The notes below the pieces were generated by a model, which worked only from the letters and a program-made list of their open reading frames with translations, did not search any database and was not told where the DNA came from. Positions 8,437 to 17,108 of a stretch of 51,119 bases of DNA are shown one piece after another. The stretch's first letter is position 1; the number at the start of each line of letters is the position of its first letter. The stretch is from Pseudomonadales bacterium (GTDB lineage: Bacteria; Pseudomonadota; Gammaproteobacteria; Pseudomonadales; UBA7434), in contig JABDNS010000063.1 in assembly GCA_013043705.1 (NCBI GenBank), forward strand, positions 1 through 51,119, given 5' to 3'. The translations under genes were made by a program, and so were the position numbers.

Positions 8437-9609
8437 TCAAAGACTTTGCAAAAACAGGCCCAGGCTAATGCCTAAATAATTGCCCAGCGCGTAGCCAATA
8501 ATACCCGTTGTCATTCCCGACAGTATCGTAGTCGGGTTGCCCAATGCGCGGGCCATCATGGGAACGAACGGCGGGCTACACACAGCCGCTACCGAGGTCA
8601 CCATGAATGTGTCACTATCTATTCCAAAAATCCGGCACAGCAGGCCATGTAGAAAAAGGCTGCCTGCCACGGTACCAAATAGAAAAATCGCAACGTCGAT
8701 ATCCACAGCTGCCAGCTTTTCAAAACTCGCCATTGAAGCTACAACAAAGCAGAATACATAAATAAGGTACATGCCGAGCTTGTACGAAAACATCAGGCGC
8801 CTCACGCCAGGCAACAACGACAAGCCAATGCCCAGCGTGGTCAGTGCCACTATCATTACTGCTGCGCTCGCGCCTGTAGCAAAAAAATGTGTATAGCCCT
8901 GCGATACAGCCCAGGCCAATGCGACAACGACAATTGCAAGCGCAATTGGTTTGCACAGCTGCGGCAGGTTTTGCCGCCGAAGCAATGAAGAGTAATCGTC
9001 ACTTTCAAACCTCTCTGCAGCGGCGTTAATATCTTGCGCAGCGTTCGGGACAGAATTCGAGGCAGGCAATACGGCACGAAAAAATGATACGCCCAGCGTT
9101 AGCATCAGCAGGATATAGGCGGATCCGATCAGTGTATCGAGCGAGTGAAATACAATGTATTCACTGTGCGGAATATTCAGGCCAGCCTTGATGGCCGCAA
9201 GATTGGGCGTGCCGCCAGTGTACACGCCAACCGACATGGCCGCGTAGTGGCTGGCCGCCGCGTCTCCGGGCTCCCTTATTATGAAGAACAAGCAGCTCGC
9301 CAGGCTTACAACTGACGTTGTGGCAAGCACCATCGATAGCAGGGCTTTGCCGGCAACGCTACGCCACAGCCGAACATCGAGGGTGAACAGCAGCAGGGGC
9401 ATAGCCAACGCAATAGAGAGATCGGAAACCCGGGATTGTATGCTCAACAGATTCGGCGGTATCAAGCCCATATTGCCCGCCAACAAGCCCATCGTGTAAC
9501 ACAGCACAATAACGCCCAGCTTATTTGCCCACGCCTGCTGGCCAGCCAGCCACAGAATGCCAGCGGGGACCAATAGCGCTACCAGTACAAAAACAAGCTG
9601 TTGCATCAT
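8437..9609 (-). CDS. DUF819 family integral membrane protein (putative transporter)
   Basis: A 390-residue polytopic inner-membrane protein with about ten or more hydrophobic helices spread over its whole length and one polar cytoplasmic loop near residues 185-215. The signature VGVYTGGTPNLAAI lies at about residues 127-140; a small-residue-rich GGTPN element is characteristic of DUF819 (YjcL-like) proteins. The family is related to secondary transporters, but no substrate has been established. It is the first gene of a minus-strand operon with the PLP lyase, whose start region overlaps or closely follows its stop. This suggests that it imports or exports the lyase's substrate or product. Two ATG codons in tandem occupy the start, at 9609 and 9606. 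Confidence 0.85.
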   Translation of the reverse strand: MMQQLVFVLVALLVPAGILWLAGQQAWANKLGVIVLCYTMGLLAGNMGLIPPNLLSIQSRVSDLSIALAMPLLLFTLDVRLWRSVAGKALLSMVLATTSVVSLASCLFFIIREPGDAAASHYAAMSVGVYTGGTPNLAAIKAGLNIPHSEYIVFHSLDTLIGSAYILLMLTLGVSFFRAVLPASNSVPNAAQDINAAAERFESDDYSSLLRRQNLPQLCKPIALAIVVVALAWAVSQGYTHFFATGASAAVMIVALTTLGIGLSLLPGVRRLMFSYKLGMYLIYVFCFVVASMASFEKLAAVDIDVAIFLFGTVAGSLFLHGLLCRIFGIDSDTFMVTSVAAVCSPPFVPMMARALGNPTTILSGMTTGIIGYALGNYLGISLGLFLQSL

Positions 9610-9852
9610 TATGTTTTATACAGCACTGTAATGTCATCCTGAAGCTTTGCCGATGGATAATATTGGCGCTTATACGCATTCATGCACCAATTCTAACAAG
9701 ATTACAGCGTGTATTTGTTGATGTTGCCATTTCAGTTGCGAACACAGATCTGCAGCTGCATCAGCCCTTAGAATCAACTTGTATGCATTCCGGCAAAACC
9801 GATAGACTGGCAATTTAGCTGGCTCTAAATGGTGGGGAGAATCACAAAAACA

Positions 9853-10701
9853 ATGAAAGCATTTGCAAACAAGACGGCGGTAGTCACAGGCGCTGCAAGT
9901 GGCATCGGCCTGGAGCTGGCCAAAGTTTTTGCCGAGCAAGGTATGAACGTTGTGCTGGCAGACATAGAGCAAAACAAGCTAAGCGAAGCGGTAGAGGAAG
10001 TAGCGAAGCTGGGCGCAGAGGCGTTTGGGGTGCTAACTGATGTGGGTTCTGGTGAATCTGTAAAAGCGCTTTGCGAAAAAAGCGTCGATCGTTTTGGCAG
10101 CGTTCAGGTGTTGTGTAACAATGCAGGCGTTTACACTGGTGGCCAGCTTTGGGAACAGACCGAAGATGATTACGAGTGGCTCATAAAGGTAAACCAGTGG
10201 GGGATTATTCATGGCCTGCGACACTTCGTGCCACAGATGATCTCGCAGGGTGACGAGTGCCATATTGTAAATACCGCTTCAATGGCCGCTATGTGCACAC
10301 TGCCGTTTGCCGGTATCTATCACATGACAAAACATGCCGCGCTGGCGCTGAGTGAATGCTTGTTCCATGAGTTAGCTATATCCGCACCACAAATTAATGT
10401 GTCGTGCCTTTGCCCGGAACTGGCGAACACGGCTATTGCTAACGCGTCGCGAAACCGCCCTTCCGAATTGAATGAAGAAAACATAACCGAGATGCATAAT
10501 ATGTCGATGACGGCAATTGCCGACGCAACGGCAGGCTCACTACCACCACGGGTGCTAGCTGATCGCGTATTAGAGGCAATAAAAGACAATATTTTTTATA
10601 TCTTGCCACCTGAAGAAGATCCGTGGCGGGCTACAGCCAATGCAAGGTTGGAAGACCTGCGCCTTGTGCGCAACCCAACATTGGCCCCGCCTGCAATTTA
10701 A
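9853..10701 (+). CDS. short-chain dehydrogenase/reductase
   Basis: Classical SDR of 282 residues, an NAD(P)-dependent alcohol/ketone oxidoreductase. The cofactor motif TGAASGIG is at residues 12-19, followed by NNAG near 89, catalytic S143 in NTAS, and Y156-x3-K160. An acidic residue at the end of beta strand 2 (LADIE) favours NAD(H). The start at 9853 has GGGGAGA 12 bases upstream; another ATG at 9829 would add eight residues that do not look conserved. It opens the plus-strand lipid-type operon, 36 bases before the Baeyer-Villiger-type monooxygenase. It could oxidise a secondary alcohol to the ketone which the monooxygenase then converts to an ester. That link is an inference. Confidence 0.9.
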   Translation: MKAFANKTAVVTGAASGIGLELAKVFAEQGMNVVLADIEQNKLSEAVEEVAKLGAEAFGVLTDVGSGESVKALCEKSVDRFGSVQVLCNNAGVYTGGQLWEQTEDDYEWLIKVNQWGIIHGLRHFVPQMISQGDECHIVNTASMAAMCTLPFAGIYHMTKHAALALSECLFHELAISAPQINVSCLCPELANTAIANASRNRPSELNEENITEMHNMSMTAIADATAGSLPPRVLADRVLEAIKDNIFYILPPEEDPWRATANARLEDLRLVRNPTLAPPAI

Positions 10702-10737
10702 ATAGTAAAAAACGATTTCACTCTTAGGGATGGCACT

Positions 10738-12195
10738 ATGGCAGCTACAAGTACATTTCGTATAGCCATTATTGGCGCCGGCCCCGCGGGAATCGCGGCG
10801 GGTCGTGAACTTCTTCAAAAAGGCTTTAACGAATTTACCATTTTCGATGCGCTGGATGCGCCGGGCGGCACCTGGCGCCTGCACAGCTATCCTGGCCTGG
10901 CTTGCGATGTTTGGGCACATTCCTACACTTTTTCCTACGCGCCCAATCCTGACTGGACCGCGAGCTTCGTCGACCAACCCGAAATCCAGGCCTACCTGGC
11001 GCGCTGCGCCACGGAATTCGGGCTGGACCCGCATATCAAATTAAATACCCGGATTACCAGCGCGCGCTACCAACCGGGCGGGGCATGGCGTTTACAAACC
11101 AGTAGCGGCGACGATTACGAGTTTGATGTAGTGATCAACGCGATGGGTAACCAGCACACACCGCTATATCCCGATGTACCAGGCATGGATTCGTTCGAGG
11201 GACACAGCTGGCATGGCACCCGCTGGAATCATGATATTGACCTTGCTGGGAAACGCGTAGTTATTGTCGGCTCCGCGGCAAGTGCCGTACAAATTGTTCC
11301 AGAGGTGGCCAAGGTTGCCGGGCATCTTACCGTGCTACAGCGCTCCGCCAACTGGATTATGCCCCGCGGCAGAAAATTCTACTCGCCAAAACAAAGAGCG
11401 CGCGCGCGACGCTTTCCCTTCCTGATTGCCTTGACCCGTAAATGGCAGCAAACGGTAATGGGCCAGGTTGAGCACGCTGTGACATTAGGCCATAAGCGTA
11501 TGGACCAATTTGAAAACATGGTGCGTAAATTTATCAAACGCACCATCAGTGACCCGGCAATGCAAGAGACACTCATTCCGGATACACCTTACGGTTGTAA
11601 GCGCGGGCTGGTGTCCGATGATTTCTACCCGGCGTTAACACGAGACAATGTTGAACTGGTCGCTTCCGGCCTGCAGCGGGTTACACCGACTGGCGTGATA
11701 ACTGCAGACGGGCGCAGCATCGACGCTGACGTTATTGTTTACTGTACCGGTTATCGCATTCTGGATTTTGATCGCATTGATGTTGTTGGTGCTACGGGAA
11801 AGTCTTTAGCCGAAGTTATGGACGATGACCCAAGAGCGCACAAGGGAATCGCATTGCCTGATTTCCCCAATTACTTTTTTGCGGTTGGCCCGAATGGCCT
11901 GGTGCTCAATGTATCGTATTTTATTACCGCAGAAAAAAACGTCGAAACTATTGTGCGCTTATTGAAAGAGATGCGGGACTCAGGGAAGCGGCAAGCAAAC
12001 GTCAAGCGAGAGGTCTTCGAGCAATACAATAGTTGGATGGATGAACGCTTTGGCCGTTTTTCGTGGGGCTCGAGCGATTGCCACAGCTACTACCGAAACG
12101 CGGCTGGCCACGCGCCCTTTCTTTTCCCCGGCAATTTTAAGGAATACCGGCGCCTGCATGATGAAAGCGGCCTATTCGAGTATGAACTGGGTTAA
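10738..12195 (+). CDS. flavin-containing monooxygenase, Baeyer-Villiger type
   Basis: A 485-residue class B flavoprotein monooxygenase. It shows the FAD-binding GAGPAG at 13-18, GGTWR at about 43-47, and the Baeyer-Villiger fingerprint FxGxxxHxxxW realised as F153, G155, H159 and W163. The NADPH-binding stretch VVIVGSAASA is near 174-183. Enzymes with this fingerprint insert oxygen next to a ketone or oxidise heteroatoms, using NADPH and O2. No membrane anchor or signal is visible. A Shine-Dalgarno AGGGA precedes the ATG. It is the second gene of an operon with two SDRs, a MAPEG protein and an enoyl reductase-like protein, so a lipid, terpenoid or steroid ketone is a plausible substrate. The actual substrate is unknown. 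Confidence 0.9.
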   Translation: MAATSTFRIAIIGAGPAGIAAGRELLQKGFNEFTIFDALDAPGGTWRLHSYPGLACDVWAHSYTFSYAPNPDWTASFVDQPEIQAYLARCATEFGLDPHIKLNTRITSARYQPGGAWRLQTSSGDDYEFDVVINAMGNQHTPLYPDVPGMDSFEGHSWHGTRWNHDIDLAGKRVVIVGSAASAVQIVPEVAKVAGHLTVLQRSANWIMPRGRKFYSPKQRARARRFPFLIALTRKWQQTVMGQVEHAVTLGHKRMDQFENMVRKFIKRTISDPAMQETLIPDTPYGCKRGLVSDDFYPALTRDNVELVASGLQRVTPTGVITADGRSIDADVIVYCTGYRILDFDRIDVVGATGKSLAEVMDDDPRAHKGIALPDFPNYFFAVGPNGLVLNVSYFITAEKNVETIVRLLKEMRDSGKRQANVKREVFEQYNSWMDERFGRFSWGSSDCHSYYRNAAGHAPFLFPGNFKEYRRLHDESGLFEYELG

Positions 12196-12255
12196 ACCAC
12201 TTTATATTGAGCGCTGCATTTACAAATTAATTTAAACTTCTATCGAGGCGTTGTT

Positions 12256-12636
12256 ATGCAAATCACATTACTTTACGCAGGATTGTTATCTATTGTTTTG
12301 TTCGTGCTTAGCTATCGAATTGTGCAAATTCGGCAGCAAGGTGTGAGTTTAGGCGACGGTGGAGACCCTGCCATGCAAAGAAGAATTCGCGCGCAAGGTA
12401 ACTTCACAGAATACGTGCCGATAATACTGATAATGATTGCGTTGCTAGAGCTGAATCAACTACCAGGCTATGTTTTGCACGCACTTGGCTTAGCCCTGCT
12501 CGTGGCCCGCTGTCTACATGGTTACGCAATGTCGTTTTCTGAATCATTCTTCATTGGCAGGTTCTGGGGCACCGCAATAACTTTCTTATTGCTGGTAGTT
12601 TGTGGCATACTCTGTGTCTATACCTCAATCGTATAG
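12256..12636 (+). CDS. MAPEG family membrane protein
   Basis: A 126-residue protein with four predicted transmembrane helices (about 2-22, 54-72, 74-94 and 103-124) and the family motif RAQGNFTEYVPI at about 45-56. MAPEG proteins (membrane-associated proteins in eicosanoid and glutathione metabolism) are small trimeric enzymes, many of them glutathione transferases or peroxidases acting on lipophilic compounds at the membrane. Length is normal for the bacterial branch. It lies 60 bases after the monooxygenase gene and just before the M24 homologue, all on the plus strand. It may detoxify or conjugate a reactive lipid made in the pathway, but its activity is not shown by the sequence. Confidence 0.88.
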   Translation: MQITLLYAGLLSIVLFVLSYRIVQIRQQGVSLGDGGDPAMQRRIRAQGNFTEYVPIILIMIALLELNQLPGYVLHALGLALLVARCLHGYAMSFSESFFIGRFWGTAITFLLLVVCGILCVYTSIV

Positions 12637-12684
12637 TTAGTGCGTGTGGGTGCACCAGCTTGCATTGACTCGCCGCCAGCCACT

Positions 12685-13560
12685 ATGTTTGTCAAATCCT
12701 CTAACTTTAATGCCAAGGCACTTGCCCGTTTCAGGGATTTGCAGCGTACATCTTTTGCAATTCTGGAGGATACGGCAGCGAGCCTATCCGGCGGCGAATC
12801 GGAAATAGACGTCGCGCATGAACTGGTGAAAAAGTATCGTGCGGCCGGCGCCGGTTCGTTTTTTCACTTGCCCGTGGCACTTTTTGGTGAGCGTACCGCA
12901 CTGCCTGGCAATTGGCCTTTGCGAAAGTTTTTCCCTCGCGCCAAAAAATTGCTAAGCGGCGATAGTGTCATTCTCGACGCGGCGCCAATCTTTGATGGAT
13001 TTCTAGTAGACACGTCATACAGTTTCTGTTTTGGCGAAGACGAAGTACACCGACGTATGATGGAACACTTGTCCCAGTATCGCGCCAGTGTGCCCGCTGC
13101 CATCAATCGCGGTGATACATTTAAACAAATTGCACAGCAGGTGGAGCGGGAAATGCTGGCAGCCGGATATGAACCGGTACACCAAAAGCATCCAGGCAAC
13201 GTGCTTGGGCACCGTGCAGTTAAAACACCTAAGCTGCCCTTTCAAATGCGCCTAAAAGGCTTTGATGCAATGTCGCTAAGCTGGTTCAAGATTAAAGATC
13301 AATTAGCAACTACAGGCGTAGGCAATAGCAGCCCGCTCTGGAATACGTCGAAGTCATCGGATCATAAAGCCCATGATGGACTCTGGCTTGTTGAGCCGCA
13401 TGCAGGTTTTAAAAATGTTGGCGCGAAATGGGAAGAGATACTGGTTATTGAATGCGGCACAGCACAATGGCTAGATGATAAACCGCCACACGTTTGCCAG
13501 TGGGCGCATATCGCAGAGGGTGCCAACTACTTGCCCTGCGCAAGCGCCCACGCAATTTAA
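12685..13560 (+). CDS. M24 (Xaa-Pro peptidase/creatinase-fold) metallopeptidase homologue
   Basis: A pita-bread-fold M24 protein of about 291 residues, counted from the ATG at 12685. It lacks the N-terminal creatinase-type domain of aminopeptidase P. Metal ligands can be traced: D98 and D109 in DAAPIFDGFLVD (the canonical 11-residue spacing), H176 in LGHRAV, E237 in VEPHAG, and E256 in VIECGTA. A full dinuclear site therefore seems preserved. A GTG at 12640, 3 bases after the MAPEG stop, could add 15 residues; neither start has a good ribosome site. A peptidase homologue inside a lipid-oxidation operon is unexpected. It may act as an amidohydrolase or on a peptide-conjugated substrate, but the function is not known. 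Confidence 0.8.
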   Translation: MFVKSSNFNAKALARFRDLQRTSFAILEDTAASLSGGESEIDVAHELVKKYRAAGAGSFFHLPVALFGERTALPGNWPLRKFFPRAKKLLSGDSVILDAAPIFDGFLVDTSYSFCFGEDEVHRRMMEHLSQYRASVPAAINRGDTFKQIAQQVEREMLAAGYEPVHQKHPGNVLGHRAVKTPKLPFQMRLKGFDAMSLSWFKIKDQLATTGVGNSSPLWNTSKSSDHKAHDGLWLVEPHAGFKNVGAKWEEILVIECGTAQWLDDKPPHVCQWAHIAEGANYLPCASAHAI

Positions 13561-13635
13561 GTTTATTAACTTATTACCTGGCTAGAAAGATACAGCGGCC
13601 AATCACCTCAATCGAAATCAATTCAGGAAAATATT

Positions 13636-14811
13636 ATGCCTAGTACATCTCGCGAATTTGACGTAATTGTATATGGCGCCACTGGATTCACTGGTCGCCT
13701 GGTTGCTGAATACATCAGCCAGAAACACCCGGGTATCAAATGGGCCATGGCTGGTCGCAGCGCCGAGAAACTTGCTGAAGTGCGCGACCTCATAGCTGCA
13801 CCTGCAGATGTACCGCTAGTCGTGTCCAACAGCGCTGAAGAAGGGTCGCTTGAAGCGATGGCTGCGCGCTGCGCTTGTGTTATTACCACTGTTGGCCCCT
13901 ACCAGTTATATGGCGAAGCCCTGGTCGCTGCCTGTGCCGAGCAAGGCACCGACTATGTTGACCTATGCGGCGAGCCCGCCTGGATGCACGATATTGTTCG
14001 TAAATATAACGAACCCGCCAAGGCGTCCGGTGCACGCATCGTATTATCTTGCGGGTTTGATTCCATCCCCTTTGACCTGGGTGTTTACTTTTTACAGCAG
14101 CATGCAATTAAATCAAGCGGCGCGCCGCTAAATCGCGTGAAGGGCCGCGTTCGAAAAATGCAAGGCACCTTCTCTGGCGGTACTGCTGCGAGCTTTATGG
14201 AAACCATGAAGCGCGCCAAGGTCCAGCCCGAGGTAATGCAGTGGCTAGCCGACCCGTTTACCTTGTGCCCGGATTTTAAGGGCGCTGACCAGCCGCATGG
14301 TGCAAAGCCGCTGTATGAAGAAGATCTGGGCAGCTGGTCTGCGCCGTTTATTATGGCCACTATTAATACCAAAAACATTCACCGTTCTAATTTACTGCTG
14401 GGGCACCAATACGGTAAAGATTTTGTTTATGACGAAATGTTGCTCACCGGCCCTGGCGAGGAAGGCGAAAAAATAGCGCTTGCGGTTGCCAGCGATAAAT
14501 CGATGGCCACCAACCCGCCCAAGCCTGGTGAAGGCCCATCTAAAGAAGAACGCGAAAATGGTTTTTTCGATGTCATGTTTACCGGTGTCGATAGCAGTGG
14601 CACTCGCCTCACAGTGAGCGTTACTGGCGACAAGGATCCCGGTTACGGCTCCACATCAAAAATGATTACCGAAGCCGGTCTTTGCCTGGCCCATGACATA
14701 AGTCGTGATCAAACTGCGGGCGGTGTTTACACCAGTGCGCCGGCAATGGGTGACGCACTGATTGCAAGATTGCAGAAAAATGCGGGCTTAACATTCGAAA
14801 TAGAAGGCTGA
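13636..14811 (+). CDS. trans-acting enoyl reductase-like / saccharopine dehydrogenase-fold protein
   Basis: A 391-residue NAD(P)-binding protein. An N-terminal Rossmann motif GATGFTGRL is at 14-22, and there are conserved segments TTVGPYQLYG (near 85) and VDLCGEPAW (about 110-118). SCGFDSIPFDLGV follows near 140. This pattern matches the saccharopine-dehydrogenase-like family that includes mycobacterial trans-acting enoyl reductases, which reduce double bonds in long-chain lipid intermediates. Length is typical. It follows the M24 homologue by 75 bases and precedes an SDR by 48 bases. In this operon it is likely to reduce an unsaturated lipid, polyketide or isoprenoid-type substrate. The specific reaction is an inference from family and neighbours. 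Confidence 0.87.
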   Translation: MPSTSREFDVIVYGATGFTGRLVAEYISQKHPGIKWAMAGRSAEKLAEVRDLIAAPADVPLVVSNSAEEGSLEAMAARCACVITTVGPYQLYGEALVAACAEQGTDYVDLCGEPAWMHDIVRKYNEPAKASGARIVLSCGFDSIPFDLGVYFLQQHAIKSSGAPLNRVKGRVRKMQGTFSGGTAASFMETMKRAKVQPEVMQWLADPFTLCPDFKGADQPHGAKPLYEEDLGSWSAPFIMATINTKNIHRSNLLLGHQYGKDFVYDEMLLTGPGEEGEKIALAVASDKSMATNPPKPGEGPSKEERENGFFDVMFTGVDSSGTRLTVSVTGDKDPGYGSTSKMITEAGLCLAHDISRDQTAGGVYTSAPAMGDALIARLQKNAGLTFEIEG

Positions 14812-14859
14812 TTTTTTGCAATTAAAAATTTAATAGATGAAATATTTTGGCAGTTTTAC

Positions 14860-15744
14860 ATGAGTAGATATACCGGCAAAACAGTAGTGGTGAGTGGCGG
14901 CGCCGAGGGTATTGGTTTTTCAATCGCCAGGGCGCTGGGGCAGCAGGGCATGAACGTTGTGCTTGGCGATATTGATAGAAGCACGCTCGCGAAAGCCGAA
15001 GCGCAATTGCAGCAAGAGGGAATCGCGGTGCTCGCGTTACCGCTTGATGTAGTAGATACCAAGCAATGGCATGCGCTTGCCGAGCAGGCTATCGCCCGCT
15101 TTGGCGCAATTCATATGCTGGTAAATAACGCGGGTATTGGCTCGGGTGTCGGCAAGCTGGAAGACGCCAGCATAGACGATTGGCGCTGGGCTATTGATGT
15201 AAACATGGTTGGCGTATTAAATGGCGCGCAATGCATCGTCCCGCACATCAAGGCGCATGGCGAAGGCGGCTGGCTGCTCAACGTTGCCTCGATGGCGGGT
15301 ATGTCCGGCGTGCCTTTCGCAGGCGCTTATACTGCCACCAAAGTTGCGGTGGTGGGTATGTCTGAGGCCTGGGCGGGTGAGCTGGCCGCGGATAATATTA
15401 GGGTTTCGGTGTTGTGCCCGGCCTTCGTTAAAACCCGGATTCATCTTTCCGAAAGAAATCGTCAGCAAGCCTATAAATCGAATAACAATCGGTTCGAAAA
15501 CACCACGGCAGCTGCAAATGCGAGCGGCCCGGCTCAATTAGTTGAAGCTGGTATTCCTGCAGAGTTGGTTGGCTTGCGCGTTGTAGAGGCACTTGATGCC
15601 GGAGAATTTTATATTTTTACACACCCGAGTCATCGCAAACACATGAAGAAGCGCTTTGAAGCAATAGATAAAGCCTTCGTAAAGGCCGCATCCAGCCCAA
15701 TATTACAAGGTATAGATGACCCTGAGATTACTAATTTTGTATAA
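14860..15744 (+). CDS. short-chain dehydrogenase/reductase
   Basis: Classical SDR of 294 residues. The cofactor loop is SGGAEGIG (12-19), slightly unusual because Ser replaces the first Thr. An acidic residue follows strand 2 (LGDID), which favours NAD(H). VNNAG is near 88-92, catalytic S144 is in NVAS, and Y157-x3-K161 completes the active site. It is close in layout to the SDR at 9853 but clearly divergent in sequence, so the operon holds two separate dehydrogenase steps. It is the last enzyme gene of the lipid-type cluster. An 8-base inverted repeat lies between it and the DUF2254 gene, which may end or regulate the transcript. Confidence 0.9.
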   Translation: MSRYTGKTVVVSGGAEGIGFSIARALGQQGMNVVLGDIDRSTLAKAEAQLQQEGIAVLALPLDVVDTKQWHALAEQAIARFGAIHMLVNNAGIGSGVGKLEDASIDDWRWAIDVNMVGVLNGAQCIVPHIKAHGEGGWLLNVASMAGMSGVPFAGAYTATKVAVVGMSEAWAGELAADNIRVSVLCPAFVKTRIHLSERNRQQAYKSNNNRFENTTAAANASGPAQLVEAGIPAELVGLRVVEALDAGEFYIFTHPSHRKHMKKRFEAIDKAFVKAASSPILQGIDDPEITNFV

Positions 15745-15775
15745 TAAAAATTACCTACAAATCGCATAATACTTA

Positions 15776-15797
15776 TTCCACTATTTTTGTAGTGGAA
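15776..15797. repeat. perfect 8-6-8 inverted repeat between SDR and DUF2254 genes
   Basis: TTCCACTA, a six-base spacer of mostly T, then TAGTGGAA. It lies 31 bases after the SDR stop and 13 bases before the DUF2254 start. No T-run follows it, so it could be a weak terminator, an mRNA hairpin at the DUF2254 ribosome site, or a regulator's operator. Confidence 0.5.
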
Positions 15798-15810
15798 CAG
15801 TAAAGGGCTT

Positions 15811-17073
15811 ATGTGGAATCGATTTATATTTTTTCTCAACCGCGTAGGCGAGCGGCTTTGGGTGCGCCCACTCATTGCATGCATTCTGTCGGTTGCCGCG
15901 GCTTTCGTTGCCAAGGGCGCCGATAGCTTATCCGCCTTTAAGTATATTCCCGCTATCAACTCCGAATCGATTGAAACTTTGCTATCGATAACCGCTTCGA
16001 GCATGCTGGTAATTGCAACGTTAGCTGTTGCTTCAATGGTTTCAGCGTATGCTTCTGCAAGCAGTGGTGCAACACCCCGCTCGTTCACAGTGTTAGTCTC
16101 GGATAATATTTCCCAGAACGCTTTATCCACATTCCTGGGAACCTTTATATTTACGTTTGTTGCATTGATTGCATTAAAAAATGGATTCTATGGCAAGAAT
16201 GGTCTGTTAGCGCTGGCATCAATGACCGCTGTCATTCTCGCCTTGGTAATCATTACCTTTTTACGCTGGGTAGACTGGATCGCTAGATTGGGACGAATAG
16301 GCACGACGATAAAACAAGTTGAAGCGGTTGGTATGGATACATTTTTAAAGCGACGCCGATGCCCGCGATTGGGCGGCGCGCTTACAGAGTCTGCGTCTGG
16401 CCCTGGACAAGCAGTCTATGCCGATACGATCGGCTATGTTCAGCACATCAATGTCGAAACGTTACAGTCCCTGGCCGAAGAACATATGTTACAGATTAGT
16501 ATTTGCGCAATACCGGGTGTATTCGCGACGACAGATCGACCTATTGCGCAAGTGTGGCCAGACGATTCGAGCAAATCTCTACCCGAGTTATCTTGCGTTG
16601 CCGAAGCTTACGAGATTGGCAGCGATCGAACCTATGATGATGATCCCCGCTTTGCTTTAATAGCGCTATCAGAAATAGCCAGTAAAGCATTGTCTCCCGC
16701 AGTGAATGATCCGGGCACAGCTATTGGTATTTTTGGCTCGTTTATTAGATTGTTTTCTGCGTGGTCGAAACCATTACAGGAAGATGAGAAAGTTGAAGTG
16801 CAGTTCGACCGCGTGCATGTCCCGGCACTTTGTGCGGAAGATATGCTTGACGACGCGTTTAGCGCTACCGCCCGTGATGGTGCGAGCATTGTTGAGGTTC
16901 AAATTCGACTGCAGAAAGCCCTGAAGTCTATTGCTGCAATGCCGGATCGCGAACTAACAGAAGCCGCCAAAGAGCAATCGCGGCTCGCAGTAAAGCGCGC
17001 AAAAATGGCAATCAACTTCGAGGAAGATTTGGCATTGGTTACCGCTGCAGCAGAATGGTCTCTACAAAACTGA
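15811..17073 (+). CDS. DUF2254 family membrane protein
   Basis: A 420-residue inner-membrane protein. Four hydrophobic helices occupy about residues 18-38, 58-88, 105-125 and 135-155, and the region from about 160 onward is soluble. This is the usual layout of DUF2254 (predicted membrane protein) family members, and the length is normal. The sequence SDNISQNALSTFLGTFIF between helices 2 and 3, and the later stretch LSPAVNDPGTAIGI, are family-like. Function is unknown; the fold suggests a channel-like membrane part with a cytoplasmic domain. It follows the SDR with a palindrome in between, so it may be the last gene of the operon or separately expressed. It converges with the minus-strand SDR gene. 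Confidence 0.83.
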   Translation: MWNRFIFFLNRVGERLWVRPLIACILSVAAAFVAKGADSLSAFKYIPAINSESIETLLSITASSMLVIATLAVASMVSAYASASSGATPRSFTVLVSDNISQNALSTFLGTFIFTFVALIALKNGFYGKNGLLALASMTAVILALVIITFLRWVDWIARLGRIGTTIKQVEAVGMDTFLKRRRCPRLGGALTESASGPGQAVYADTIGYVQHINVETLQSLAEEHMLQISICAIPGVFATTDRPIAQVWPDDSSKSLPELSCVAEAYEIGSDRTYDDDPRFALIALSEIASKALSPAVNDPGTAIGIFGSFIRLFSAWSKPLQEDEKVEVQFDRVHVPALCAEDMLDDAFSATARDGASIVEVQIRLQKALKSIAAMPDRELTEAAKEQSRLAVKRAKMAINFEEDLALVTAAAEWSLQN

Positions 17074-17108
17074 CCAAGACTAATCATTGCCAGCACCGAT
17101 GGTATAGA

